Source of the DNA: a virus
IMG/VR virus record: IMGVR_UViG_3300045970_000272
Span: 1 to 50,884 of that record
DNA length: 50,884 nt
Direction: 5' to 3' (one strand)
This document shows positions 33,467 through 40,600 of the stretch, one piece after another (the stretch's first letter is position 1; every line of letters starts with the position of its first letter). The translations under genes were made by a program, and so were the position numbers. Under the pieces are notes generated by a model that was given only the letters and a program-made list of their open reading frames with translations, did no database searches and was not told where the DNA came from.

Positions 33467-34006
33467 ATGTCTCATGAGTTTCTGCAACAGTTACCTGAAG
33501 TGTTTAGATGGGGAGCATTAGGACTCCCCTTTTTATTAGCCCTTACCTCCAAGCAAAGACGAGAAATAATCGAACGAGATGACGGACAGTCTCAAATGCG
33601 CCACTACTCCGAGGAGCAGGGGTGGCACACGCTCCCGCCGTGCGAACCCGATGGCTGCAAACTCCAGGTACACCACATTCAACTGCAACGCGATGGCGGG
33701 CAAGATGTCCCCGATAACCTAATCACCCTGGCACAGTGCGAACACACAGGCAAGCGGTGTGACGGCACGATGGTCGACCCCACTCAAGACTTCGTGGTTC
33801 ACCCAGACGTGATTGACGCGGTCAACGCATACAGGGGGGGAGTAAAGAACGCGTTTGAGCTGATGGCACAGGCGCGTAACGAGGTTCTAGGACAGGGTGA
33901 GATTTACCACAACCCCGACCACGACGCGGAGATGGCAGAAACCGCCCTGGAGCGCACACTAAATGCGGTGGCTGCAGGCTGGAGATTTACCTTCGGCAAA
34001 CGATAA
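33467..34006 (+). CDS. HNH endonuclease, 179 aa
   Basis: The HNH core runs from LTSKQRREIIERDDGQSQ (about residues 26-43) through CEPDGC, VHHIQLQRDGG and a DNLITL segment (residues about 58-88), followed by C-x5-C. This is the usual order of metal ligands and catalytic His in free-standing HNH nucleases, which nick or cut DNA in packaging or homing. The ATG at 33467 lacks a good ribosome site. A perfect intrinsic terminator lies inside codons 15-23, so full-length transcripts may be limited. It closes the rightward arm, convergent with MazG. Confidence 0.72.
   Translation: MSHEFLQQLPEVFRWGALGLPFLLALTSKQRREIIERDDGQSQMRHYSEEQGWHTLPPCEPDGCKLQVHHIQLQRDGGQDVPDNLITLAQCEHTGKRCDGTMVDPTQDFVVHPDVIDAVNAYRGGVKNAFELMAQARNEVLGQGEIYHNPDHDAEMAETALERTLNAVAAGWRFTFGKR
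33510..33534 (+). terminator. Rho-independent terminator inside the HNH gene's 5' end
   Basis: GGGGAG (33510-33515) pairs with CTCCCC (33524-33529) around an 8-base loop, followed by TTTTT. It is a standard intrinsic terminator for the lysis/late operon, placed about 45 bases into the HNH reading frame. Confidence 0.7.
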
Positions 34007-34108
34007 TCCACTCGGGGTGTTGGCATTGTAATGCCCGTGTTGATCCACGTCTTTTGCAATTCCCGAGAGATGGCTACCACGCGCCACCAACGATATTCAA
34101 AGCCGAAT

Positions 34109-34558
34109 TTATCCGTTCGGAATTGGCGCAGGTGGGGAATCTGCGGGCGGTTCGCCTATCGTGGATTGCAAATACCAATGGTAAAAGGCTGAGTCGCCTC
34201 CCAAATGATTCCACAGCTCCTTGCTCGCAACGCGCGCCGTGTCGTAATCCCACCCGTTGTTCAATAGGGCATCGGGATACTTGGCTGCGTTTCTCATCAA
34301 CTTCAATTCCACCACCTGCGCGGGGTCTAATCCGAGGTCGTTGCACATTTTCAACGCCAAATACAGCACGTCGCCCAGCTCGGACGCCACCTCAAACACT
34401 CCATTGGGTAAAAGATCAAAGTTCTCTACGGAAGTTACCAGCTCGTCAGACTCTTCGCGGATTTGCTTTGCCAGCGACGACGGGTCGTCGTGTTCCGACC
34501 ACGTTTGACGGTTTTGGTTCTGGCGCGCTATCTGCTTTTGGAGTGATTCGAGTGACAT
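34109..34558 (-). CDS. mazG: MazG-like nucleotide pyrophosphohydrolase
   Basis: The 149-residue protein shows the MazG metal-binding pattern EExxE (Glu35, Glu36, Glu39) followed after 20 residues by ExxD (Glu60, Asp63, within ELGDVLYLAL). These enzymes hydrolyse NTPs/dNTPs or (p)ppGpp-type nucleotides, and phages use them to adjust nucleotide pools or starvation signals during infection. It is the last gene of the leftward arm. Its first 113 bases overlap the end of the preceding gene in another frame. A Pro-rich tail ends the protein. Confidence 0.8.
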   Translation of the reverse strand: MSLESLQKQIARQNQNRQTWSEHDDPSSLAKQIREESDELVTSVENFDLLPNGVFEVASELGDVLYLALKMCNDLGLDPAQVVELKLMRNAAKYPDALLNNGWDYDTARVASKELWNHLGGDSAFYHWYLQSTIGEPPADSPPAPIPNG

Positions 34559-34805
34559 TGGTTTCTAAATTATCACTTTTTGGCTCGGGTTTGAATAAGA
34601 CCGTGTGGGCGTCCTCGTCGTGATCCTCCAAATACTGATTCTTCACCGCTCCAGGGGGCGCAGTTTGGTGCGTACCCAACGCGAGCAGTTTGGCGGCTTT
34701 CAAAACGTCCACCTCCATCACGCGACCACGAGAGTTTACGACTAATGTTGTAGGCATAGGCTCTACCTCAACTTTCTTCTGGGGTTGTTCCCAAATCAGT
34801 GACAT
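34446..34805 (-). CDS. Hypothetical protein, 119 aa
   Basis: AAGGTGG precedes the ATG at a good distance. Residues 1-60 look folded (strand-helix with MPTTLVVNSRGRVMEV); the rest is Pro/Lys/Glu-rich and probably disordered. The disordered tail coincides with the overlap with mazG, so the tail may be constrained by the other frame. It overlaps the end of the RusA gene by 38 bases. The function is unknown. Confidence 0.55.
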   Translation of the reverse strand: MSLIWEQPQKKVEVEPMPTTLVVNSRGRVMEVDVLKAAKLLALGTHQTAPPGAVKNQYLEDHDEDAHTVLFKPEPKSDNLETNVTRITPKADSAPEPKPSNVVGTRRPVVAGKANPRRV

Positions 34806-35151
34806 AAATGACCACCTTGTCTAATTTATCTTGATAACGCTTGGCTTCTAACCACACAATCAACCCGTCGTTCTTGTAAACGCGCGCCGTTTGCAGGACG
34901 TCAAACAGGAGCTTAAACGAGCTGTCGATGTCGCGCTTGTAGGTGACGTGCAGCTCTACGCTCACCTTGCACGGTCCCGTAATCATGGGTTGTTGCTTTT
35001 TGGCGTTTTGAATTACCACCCAGGCGTCCCTTTGCCACGCTTTCGCTGTAGAAGTCTTGTAGGGGTACGGACGTCCCTCACGCGAACTGGTTGATCGGTA
35101 CGCGTGGTTGAGTGTGGGTGGGAGTGGTAGTTCAATTTTCAATTCGGTCAT
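34768..35151 (-). CDS. rusA: RusA-like Holliday junction resolvase, 127 aa
   Basis: The sequence follows the RusA pattern: an N-terminal PLPPTLNHAYR strand, a helix with TAKAWQRDAW, then KRDIDSSFKLLFDVLQ with Asp74/Asp76, and VYKNDGLI with Asp95. These acidic residues coordinate metal for cutting Holliday junctions. The length fits the family (about 120). ATG 35151 is used because the upstream gene ends at 35157. It probably resolves branched DNA before packaging. Confidence 0.82.
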   Translation of the reverse strand: MTELKIELPLPPTLNHAYRSTSSREGRPYPYKTSTAKAWQRDAWVVIQNAKKQQPMITGPCKVSVELHVTYKRDIDSSFKLLFDVLQTARVYKNDGLIVWLEAKRYQDKLDKVVIYVTDLGTTPEES

Positions 35152-35156
35152 AGTAA

Positions 35157-35594
35157 CTATGCTGCGTGCAAATCGTAAGCCGACACCTTTACGTCGACTG
35201 CTGGTTTCATAAGAGCAGTATATGCCTTCCACTCAGCGTTGTACTTTTTGGTATCCTCATCGACCGACATTCCAAACATCATCATGGTTCCGATGGCGTG
35301 CCATTTACCTTCAAGGTCAATGAACGCGTACGGCTTGCTGACTTGATTGAATATAATGTCCTCGATAAGTGCTTCATCACAGCGTCCTTTTGGGTAGGCT
35401 GGGTTGTCGAGCAGAGTCGAGGGATCGCCCTGCTTGCCGACAGACCCCTTTCGCAATTTGAAGTAGGCATACCAGCGTCCGCCGAGCTTGTACCAATCCC
35501 ATTTTGGATCGGGACCGTCCGCGCGGAACTGGTGCAGAATATCCTTAGGATTTTCATTTTTACGACTAAACACAACACACGCAAAATGGCTCAT
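35157..35594 (-). CDS. Conserved-looking phage protein with WDWYxxGGRW motif, 145 aa
   Basis: ATG 35594 has AAAGGAAAT upstream and is preferred to an earlier in-frame ATG at 35630 that lies in a hairpin. The protein contains WDWYKLGGRWYAYF near residue 32, a signature I associate with unnamed phage proteins. The rest is alpha/beta with a Met-rich patch (TMMMFGM). No function is established. It lies upstream of RusA in the replication and recombination cluster. Confidence 0.6.
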   Translation of the reverse strand: MSHFACVVFSRKNENPKDILHQFRADGPDPKWDWYKLGGRWYAYFKLRKGSVGKQGDPSTLLDNPAYPKGRCDEALIEDIIFNQVSKPYAFIDLEGKWHAIGTMMMFGMSVDEDTKKYNAEWKAYTALMKPAVDVKVSAYDLHAA

Positions 35595-35612
35595 ATTTCC
35601 TTTGTGGCTTTT

Positions 35613-35636
35613 GGGGGGCTGGTTTCCCAACCCCCC
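35613..35636 (-). promoter_or_regulatory. Stable RNA hairpin with GAAA loop in the leftward leader
   Basis: Read on the minus strand, six Gs and TTGG pair with CCAG and six Cs around a GAAA tetraloop, a 10-bp stem containing one G-U pair that would be a C-A mismatch in the opposite RNA. AAAA follows, so it is not a terminator for leftward transcription. It lies 19 bases before the 35594 start codon, and may act as an RNA processing, stability or protein-binding element. Confidence 0.5.
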
Positions 35637-35677
35637 ATTAACCTTCTAGCTAGACTGTTAAGCGTTGGCAAAGCCAA

Positions 35678-35827
35678 CTAAATAGGTTGCTCTCGGTTAT
35701 CATCAACTAGCTGTTGGTTGTCCTCCAGCTTCTTAACTCGAGCGTCTAGTATTACAACCAGACCCAAAACTTCCTTCACCATTGAGTGCAAATCTTTGAT
35801 GACTTGTAGTAATTTTGGGTTGGTCAT
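35678..35827 (-). CDS. Small helical protein, 49 aa
   Basis: ATG 35827 overlaps the stop region of the ParB-like gene (TAATATGA), so translation is likely coupled. The product is one long amphipathic helix with heptad-like Leu/Val spacing and an acidic C-terminus. It may be a dimerising partner of the ParB-like protein. No family is recognised. Confidence 0.5.
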   Translation of the reverse strand: MTNPKLLQVIKDLHSMVKEVLGLVVILDARVKKLEDNQQLVDDNREQPI

Positions 35828-35828
35828 A

Positions 35829-36566
35829 TTAGTACAAACGAACTCTACTTTTCTTGGCGTTGAAATTGTAAACAGTTTCAATCGCCTTAAGGTACTCCTC
35901 TCGGGTTACCTGTTTACCAAAGGTTGTACCAGTCAGCTCCAATTTTGCAATCAAAGTTTCATGGCTCAACTCAAATCGGTAGTAGAAAAGGTGCATCGCT
36001 TGAATGAACATTCTGTTCTGCCAGACGTTCCCGATCGTGTACCTGGATAGCTCCTTGAGTCTGGCTACAAACTCTTCAGAGGCTTCCATGTCAGTCACTT
36101 CAAACTTGCCCTCTCTGAACACTTTGCCGTGCATTACTACGGTTTGTGTCCTACCTGCAAACAAGATGGCGATCGCGTTGGCGATGGACAGTCCATGCTC
36201 GTTTGCGAATGGGTGGATCTTCTCGTACTCCTTATTCCCATTCTTGACGTGAGATTGCAGGTAATCTTCGGTCGTCCACATTTTGGATCGGGAGTTAAGC
36301 GTTATAACGTCGCTCAGCTTGAGTCCCTTACCGATAATGTAGAACACTTCAACTTGGAGGCGTTTGGCGGCTTCCAAGCGGTGTTGTCCGTCGATGATCT
36401 GCATATTCTCGTTTACGAGGATTGGTTGGTATTGCAGAAGGTTGTTGGCGCGTACTGCGGCGATAAGGTTTGCGAGATGCCCTCTGTCAATTAATCGGTT
36501 CCCCGTAACTGTGTCAAAGATGCTGTACTTCGAGGTGTTTTGTATTGTTAAGTTCAATTTAATCAC
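35829..36566 (-). CDS. ParB-like domain protein, 245 aa
   Basis: Residues about 20-90 match a ParB/sulfiredoxin-like domain: NLIAAVRANNLLQYQPILV, then IIDGQHRLEAAKRL. The rest is helical with no second recognised domain. In phages such proteins may be DNA-binding or nuclease-like factors in replication or modification. No ParA partner is present, so plasmid-type partitioning is unlikely. The start is GTG 36566, 17 bases after a TATAGT -10 element, with a G-rich ribosome site close to it. Confidence 0.68.
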   Translation of the reverse strand: MIKLNLTIQNTSKYSIFDTVTGNRLIDRGHLANLIAAVRANNLLQYQPILVNENMQIIDGQHRLEAAKRLQVEVFYIIGKGLKLSDVITLNSRSKMWTTEDYLQSHVKNGNKEYEKIHPFANEHGLSIANAIAILFAGRTQTVVMHGKVFREGKFEVTDMEASEEFVARLKELSRYTIGNVWQNRMFIQAMHLFYYRFELSHETLIAKLELTGTTFGKQVTREEYLKAIETVYNFNAKKSRVRLY

Positions 36567-36583
36567 CCCCCTTCTTGAGGTCT

Positions 36584-36623
36584 ACTATACCTCTAAGATG
36601 GGGGAAATGCCACCTTTACACCA
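36584..36623 (-). promoter_or_regulatory. Leftward promoter with operator-like site (site B)
   Basis: On the minus strand GTGGCA (36613-36608) and TATAGT (36589-36584) are spaced by 18 bases. The + strand sequence AAATGCCACCTTTACACCA (36605-36623) overlaps the -35 element and matches sites near 37714, 40103, 40251 and 45584. Promoter and site together resemble the 45564 promoter, including a shared AGAGGTA before the -10. It drives the ParB-like gene. Confidence 0.6.
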
Positions 36624-37034
36624 TTATGCTTTGCGCATGGGTGCTGGGCGGTAATACACCTCAAAGTTCTTATACTCGGACGCTTTGTCTTTGGTTTCCT
36701 TCATTCCCGCGTACTCAATCCGCACCTCGTTACCGACCGCAATTTTCACCGAGCCGTCGTCGTTGAAGAACTTGCCGTCAATCACGGTTGATCCCCAAAC
36801 GCCGTAGGTATTGCCGGTCCCAGGTTGCTGGATTATGTAAAGGTTTGACTTGTGTTTGCCGATGTCGTGGCGCACTTCCAGCAACAGACCTTCGATGGCT
36901 GCGCCGTTCTTGGCAAAGTCCCAAATCTCCTCTTCGCCACCGCCAACCTTAGTCCAGCCGTTGTCGCCAGGGGGAAAGGTGTCGTTGAGTGCCATTGATA
37001 AATCCGCCGTACTCATCTTGTCTACCGTAACCAT
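36624..37034 (-). CDS. Probable OB-fold-like nucleic-acid-binding protein, 136 aa
   Basis: Residues 45-130 form a five-strand pattern with (E)GLLLEVRHDIG, YGVWGSTVIDG and GNEVRIEYAGM, typical of OB-fold single-strand-binding-like proteins in phage replication clusters. The N-terminus is acidic and Gly-rich. It lies between the PD-(D/E)XK nuclease and the ParB-like gene, which supports a replication or recombination role. Family assignment is by pattern only. AGGAGATAACC precedes the start. Confidence 0.55.
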   Translation of the reverse strand: MVTVDKMSTADLSMALNDTFPPGDNGWTKVGGGEEEIWDFAKNGAAIEGLLLEVRHDIGKHKSNLYIIQQPGTGNTYGVWGSTVIDGKFFNDDGSVKIAVGNEVRIEYAGMKETKDKASEYKNFEVYYRPAPMRKA

Positions 37035-37038
37035 AAGG

Positions 37039-37707
37039 TTATCTCCTGTAATAATTAACTTTTGCTAACATATCCTTGTTCGACCATTCCCAGAGCTTTT
37101 TGGCTGCCAGGAACGCTTCAAAGTCGTCCTCCATCCATTGGAACTTGTACACACCCTCGGGCATCAAAAGCAAGACGCCGATGCGCTTGATGTCCATGCC
37201 GTCACAGTGCTTGTAGGCGGACAATTGAAGCCCCGATTCCATGTAAATATCCTTCCCCGTTTTCACATCAATAATGCAATCGTCCCCTCCAACTTTGAGG
37301 TGAAGGTCCAATGTCCCGCCGTAGCCCTCTTTCTCGTTTACGACAGTCTTTTCATGCTCCAAGATAACAGCCTGGTACTCTTTGACCCAGGTGTCGAACG
37401 CCGTGGCGTACCCCTGGTACTCAGCGTTCTCTGGAGTGAGGACGCGCCCTGTTTCTTTGAAAGATTCAACGATTGAATGGACGGTTGTACCGCGATTCTT
37501 CGCCTTACCTGACACCGACCAGGGTGCTGCTAAGGCTTCCTTTTCACCGATGCCTGGGGTGCGGACTGTCGCCCAGTAAACTTCACGACCAAACCAGAAC
37601 CGAAGTGCTGGCTTGTCTATGATTTGCAAAATGCCTGTCACCGATGCGTAGGGTAATCCGTTGTGGAAATAAAACCCACCGCGCTTGTTTGATTTTTGAT
37701 TTGCCAT
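37039..37707 (-). CDS. PD-(D/E)XK nuclease (Cas4/RecB-like), 222 aa
   Basis: Motifs appear in the usual order: His77 in GTTVHSIVESF, Asp134 in GGTLDLHL, Asp147 and Lys149 in IIDVKTGK, and Gln161 in GLQLSAYKHC. This is the RecB/Cas4-like nuclease core, here without a helicase or iron-sulfur cysteines, so it is probably a phage exonuclease for recombination or host DNA breakdown. The ATG has no ribosome site and sits exactly 6 bases after a predicted -10 element, suggesting a leaderless message. Confidence 0.8.
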   Translation of the reverse strand: MANQKSNKRGGFYFHNGLPYASVTGILQIIDKPALRFWFGREVYWATVRTPGIGEKEALAAPWSVSGKAKNRGTTVHSIVESFKETGRVLTPENAEYQGYATAFDTWVKEYQAVILEHEKTVVNEKEGYGGTLDLHLKVGGDDCIIDVKTGKDIYMESGLQLSAYKHCDGMDIKRIGVLLLMPEGVYKFQWMEDDFEAFLAAKKLWEWSNKDMLAKVNYYRR

Positions 37708-37742
37708 AGGTACAAATTACCACATTACACCTTTGATAACAA
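37708..37742 (-). promoter_or_regulatory. Leaderless-type leftward promoter with operator-like site (site C)
   Basis: On the minus strand TTGTTA (37742-37737), a 17-base spacer and TAATTT (37719-37714) are followed by six bases and the ATG at 37707, placing the expected start site on the start codon. The + strand AAATTACCACATTACACCT (37714-37732) covers the -10 and half the spacer, as a repressor site would. It lies within the end of the upstream gene. Confidence 0.6.
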
Positions 37743-38033
37743 GAGGATCCTATCTGCACGGATTGACTGGAACAGCTCCACGTAGTCCAACGCAAGCTGC
37801 TTCATTTCTGGGAGTTTTGCTTCCCCCGAGGTGCGCGCAAACATCTCCACGGCGTCGTCGCAAAACCCGACCACAAAGTCCTCGCCAGGGTACTCGTCGT
37901 GCTTCAAAATCTCGGGCCACGATTCGGGCGGAGGGTCTTTGTGAAGTGGGTACGCTTGCAAGAACTTCACAATCTGCCACATACTGCTCTCGTCTTTTAT
38001 ATCTTTTGCTTCTTGGTTAGGTAGACTCCCCAC
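37725..38033 (-). CDS. Hypothetical protein, 102 aa (GTG start)
   Basis: GTG 38033 has a strong AAGGAGG about five bases upstream, inside the helicase gene, and overlaps its end by 37 bases. An in-frame ATG at 37982 is the alternative. The product is helical and acidic with one Cys. No family is recognised; it lies in the replication operon. Confidence 0.6.
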   Translation of the reverse strand: MGSLPNQEAKDIKDESSMWQIVKFLQAYPLHKDPPPESWPEILKHDEYPGEDFVVGFCDDAVEMFARTSGEAKLPEMKQLALDYVELFQSIRADRILLLSKV

Positions 38034-39295
38034 ATATCCTCCTTCATATTTTCTATCTTCCCGTAGGAATAATCGGTTAATACATAACTCGTTGCAAGTC
38101 GCCCACTACGGTTCTTGGCGAGTACGAGCTTTCTCCGCTCGTCCTCGTGGTTCTTTGGGTCGCCAAATTGGTAGATGAGCGCGCAGTCCGCAGCATTTTC
38201 AAGATTGCCTGACCCCTTGAAACCAAACACTCCGCTGTTCTCGAACTGCTCGGTCTTTTGGGAGTCGCGGTTCATTTGGGAGAAGGCAACCACAAAGACG
38301 TTCTTTTCCACCGCGAGGTGTTGGAGCTGGCGCACCACCATGTTCATGCCGTCGTACTCGCTCTTCTCGTTGGTGGAAATGTTTTGGAGGTAATCAACCA
38401 CGATGCACTTCACGTCGTGGGCGTAAATCTGGTACAGGATCTCAAACATGGCGCGATCCCAATCGTGGACGTAATCCACGCAGTAAAGCGGTTCGTGCTG
38501 GAACGCCTCCAAAGCTGCGTCAAACGCGTCCTGCTTCTCTTGTGGCGCGGAACCGTGTTCGATGTCGTCAAGGGTTATGGTGGAGTCCTCCATGCGCTGG
38601 ATCAGGGTGCGCCAAAGCAACTTCTCTCGGCTCATTTCAAAGGAAACCCAGAGGACGGGGACGCCCTCCTTGAGAAATGCGTTGACCATTTTGGTCGCAA
38701 CCCAAGTCTTTCCCACGGACGTCTGCCCTCCAATGAGCCACATTTCCTGGGGGCGCATACCGTAAGTCACAAAGTCTATGGCACTAAACCCCGTGGGAAT
38801 ACCTTTACCTCCAGCCTCGCGCGTGCGCTTCCACTGCTCTCGCAGCTTGCGTACCCCCTCAATGTTGGAGGCGTCCTCCCCATCAAAGCGCACCTGGTTG
38901 AGGTCTTGCATCATGCGTACCGCCAACTCGTCAGGTTTGGTTTTGGTTAATTCGCACTCCTTGAGGGCTTTCTCCAGGGTAATCTTCAAATTGGCAAGCT
39001 GGGTACGGGATTTGATTTGCTTGATGGGATCTTCAAGCTGCGTGGCGTAGTAGTAGCTCGACCAATAATTCAGGATCATGTCCTTGTCGATGCCGTCCTC
39101 CTCGAGTTTGGCGTAAACCATGCGGTTGTCGACGTTGGATTTGGAGGAGAGTTCCTTCAAAGCAACGAAGGCTCTTTTGCAAAGGGGATCACTAAAGTCA
39201 TATTCCGTCAGGCTGTGCAGCAAAATTGGCAGAGTTTCCTTTGGGTAGAGTATTGCCGTGCGGATTACCCGCCCCTCGTAGTTAACCTTGCCCAT
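37997..39295 (-). CDS. dnaB: DnaB-like replicative helicase
   Basis: The 432-residue protein has the DnaB/RecA-like motor: Walker A GGQTSVGKT (residues 189-197), Walker B CIVVDYLQ with Asp301, then AFSQMNRDS, GSGNLENAADCALIY and LAKNRSGR. The N-terminal 100 residues match the helical N-domain that forms the hexamer collar. It unwinds DNA at the phage fork. It overlaps the upstream replisome-organiser-like gene by 14 bases, consistent with a loader-helicase pair. Confidence 0.9.
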   Translation of the reverse strand: MGKVNYEGRVIRTAILYPKETLPILLHSLTEYDFSDPLCKRAFVALKELSSKSNVDNRMVYAKLEEDGIDKDMILNYWSSYYYATQLEDPIKQIKSRTQLANLKITLEKALKECELTKTKPDELAVRMMQDLNQVRFDGEDASNIEGVRKLREQWKRTREAGGKGIPTGFSAIDFVTYGMRPQEMWLIGGQTSVGKTWVATKMVNAFLKEGVPVLWVSFEMSREKLLWRTLIQRMEDSTITLDDIEHGSAPQEKQDAFDAALEAFQHEPLYCVDYVHDWDRAMFEILYQIYAHDVKCIVVDYLQNISTNEKSEYDGMNMVVRQLQHLAVEKNVFVVAFSQMNRDSQKTEQFENSGVFGFKGSGNLENAADCALIYQFGDPKNHEDERRKLVLAKNRSGRLATSYVLTDYSYGKIENMKEDMWGVYLTKKQKI

Positions 39296-40070
39296 GTTCT
39301 TCTAACCTTTCCTTTTCAAACCTGATGTGCGCGTCACGGTGTATTTGATCACGTTCCATATTTCCCTCTTTACCTCGCCTTTCGCAAGCGGCAAGTCGAT
39401 CCCACTCCTCATCGGTAAAAGGGGAAGCCTGCTTAACACGAGGTTTTGGAATAAACACGGGTTCACCCCGTGGCTCGTTTGCACTCCGCACCCACGGAGT
39501 TTCGCTCGTTACTGGTTTGGGTGGGGGGGGCGCGTTAAGCGCACCCACCCCGTCACTGTTTTGGTTATCAGATATCTTTTTATGGAAAGTAAAGGAAATT
39601 TCATTTCCTTTCCTTTCCTTTAGGGGGCGACGCGTCCCCTGCGCGGGACGACTCGTTACGGATGAGTTACGGTTAGCCTGGTTCTGCTGCACCATTGAGT
39701 ACAAATCGGTCTTTTCTTTATCTAAATACGCTTTGAGCTTCGTTGTGTAGTGGTGGTCTACGTGTTTGAGAACTTGTGGGATATACAGTCTGCCGTCGGT
39801 TGACTGATAGGTGAGTCCAATCTCGTCCATTACTGCCAAAATCTCTCTAAGACGGTCGGGGGTTACGTTGCATTCAATTGCAAGGGACTCCGCGTCGTGC
39901 GAGGGGTCGACCTTGCCCCAATCTTCAAACGGGATGCTTGCCCCCAATGTTTCCTGAGCAATTTCACAAAGATCCCACCATACCGCCTTTCCCTCGTTAC
40001 CGCATCGATCTACCAGTTTCTTTATTTTGGGGTCACGCCTAGAGTTCGTTTCATGACCAAAATACTTCAT
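39282..40070 (-). CDS. Replication initiator/replisome organiser-like protein, 262 aa
   Basis: The N-terminus (YFGHETNSRRDPKIKKLVD, then GNEGKAVWWDLCEIAQE) matches the winged-helix domain found in phage replisome organisers of the Lin1244/DnaD-related type. Residues about 150-215 are a Pro/Ser/Asn-rich linker, and the C-terminus is a charged helix that could contact the helicase. ATG 40070 has AAAGGAG upstream and follows a predicted promoter. It probably binds the origin and loads the downstream helicase. A GC-rich inverted sequence near 39525-39545 lies within the linker codons. Confidence 0.75.
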   Translation of the reverse strand: MKYFGHETNSRRDPKIKKLVDRCGNEGKAVWWDLCEIAQETLGASIPFEDWGKVDPSHDAESLAIECNVTPDRLREILAVMDEIGLTYQSTDGRLYIPQVLKHVDHHYTTKLKAYLDKEKTDLYSMVQQNQANRNSSVTSRPAQGTRRPLKERKGNEISFTFHKKISDNQNSDGVGALNAPPPPKPVTSETPWVRSANEPRGEPVFIPKPRVKQASPFTDEEWDRLAACERRGKEGNMERDQIHRDAHIRFEKERLEEHGQG

Positions 40071-40102
40071 TGGGACTCCTTTGCTAATTGTGTTGTGTGG
40101 TC

Positions 40103-40131
40103 AACTTACCACTTTGCACCAGATACGGCAA
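40103..40131 (-). promoter_or_regulatory. Leftward replication promoter with operator-like site (site D)
   Basis: On the minus strand TTGCCG (40131-40126), 17 bases and TAAGTT (40108-40103) form a sigma70-like promoter with a leader of about 26 bases. The + strand AACTTACCACTTTGCACCA (40103-40121) overlaps the -10 and spacer, like site C. It is placed to control the replication genes and lies about 150 bases from the regulator's own promoter. Confidence 0.55.
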
Positions 40132-40173
40132 GCAAAAGAAAAGCCCCACTCTTGAGCATGGCGAGGGGGCTTT
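40132..40173 (-). terminator. Rho-independent terminator for leftward transcription
   Basis: AAAGCCCC (40140-40147) pairs with GGGGCTTT (40166-40173), extended by CTC/GAG across a bulged A, and on the minus strand the stem is followed by TCTTTT. It would stop leftward transcripts coming from beyond the 40269 cassette before the replication promoter. Confidence 0.65.
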
Positions 40174-40233
40174 CAAAACCTCCCAGTGGGGGATTATGTC
40201 CCAGACCACGAGGCGTACCCATATTTGTACCAT

Positions 40234-40268
40234 TTGTCATCGCTTGTTGCAAATGCTACACTTGCACC
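40234..40268 (+). promoter_or_regulatory. Leaderless-type rightward promoter with operator-like site (site E)
   Basis: TTGTCA (40234-40239), 17 bases and TACACT (40257-40262) are followed by six bases and ATG 40269. Initiation would fall on the A of the start codon, and no ribosome site is present. AAATGCTACACTTGCACCA (40251-40269) covers the -10 and start site and matches the sites at the leftward promoters. Confidence 0.65.
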
Positions 40269-40421
40269 ATGAAAAAGAAAATCCGCGTGACATTTTATAT
40301 CGAGGAAGATATGTATCTCCTCCTGCGATCTCAATTAATTATTAAGAAAATGACGGTGTCGTCTTGGCTGAGGGAGCGTGTGAGTCGGTTTGTCGACAAC
40401 CATCTCAAAGGCGATAAATGA
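40269..40421 (+). CDS. Ribbon-helix-helix transcription regulator, 50 aa
   Basis: The protein has the Arc/CopG-type layout: a basic N-terminal strand (KKKIRVTFYI, residues 2-11), helix A (EDMYLLLRSQLII), a turn with KKMT and helix B (VSSWLRERVSRFVDNHL). Dimers of this fold insert the strand in the major groove. Position beside a shared operator-like sequence suggests it represses its own promoter and the leftward early promoters, which is inference. The start is ATG 40269 in a leaderless context. It is coupled by ATGA to the next gene. Confidence 0.75.
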   Translation: MKKKIRVTFYIEEDMYLLLRSQLIIKKMTVSSWLRERVSRFVDNHLKGDK

Positions 40422-40600
40422 GCGAACCAGTAATGGGTCGGTGGCATAAAATGAAAATGCGCTGCGAGAAGTGCGGGCGCGTGCGCGACGAGGTTTACGT
40501 CGTATCCGACCCCCCAGTCACAGGCAAGTTTTGCAGTGCTTTCTGTTATCAAGCAGCTCGAAAGGAAGTAGAAAATGGCAAGCCAGACAAAGAAGTATAG
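40418..40600 (+). CDS. Small zinc-ribbon protein, 60 aa
   Basis: The start overlaps the regulator's stop. CEKC at residues 16-19 and C-x3-C near residues 39-43 form a probable zinc ribbon, followed by a charged helix. It may act with the regulator or as a separate nucleic-acid-binding protein. The function is not known. The next gene overlaps its last 26 bases. Confidence 0.6.
   Translation: MSEPVMGRWHKMKMRCEKCGRVRDEVYVVSDPPVTGKFCSAFCYQAARKEVENGKPDKEV

Noticed and set aside
33454-33477. A 7-codon leader peptide before the HNH gene
   Set aside because: It has GGGAAGGG upstream and overlaps another ATG, but it is too short to support from sequence alone and no attenuator partner structure was clear.
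34054-34623. A 189-codon rightward frame opposite mazG
   Set aside because: It is antisense to mazG, which has clear catalytic motifs, and its Arg/Pro/Ser-rich product is typical of a shadow frame.
35829-36566. ParB-like protein as evidence for a phage-plasmid
   Set aside because: No ParA, centromere-like array beside it, or plasmid replication gene was seen. ParB-like domains are common in lytic phages.
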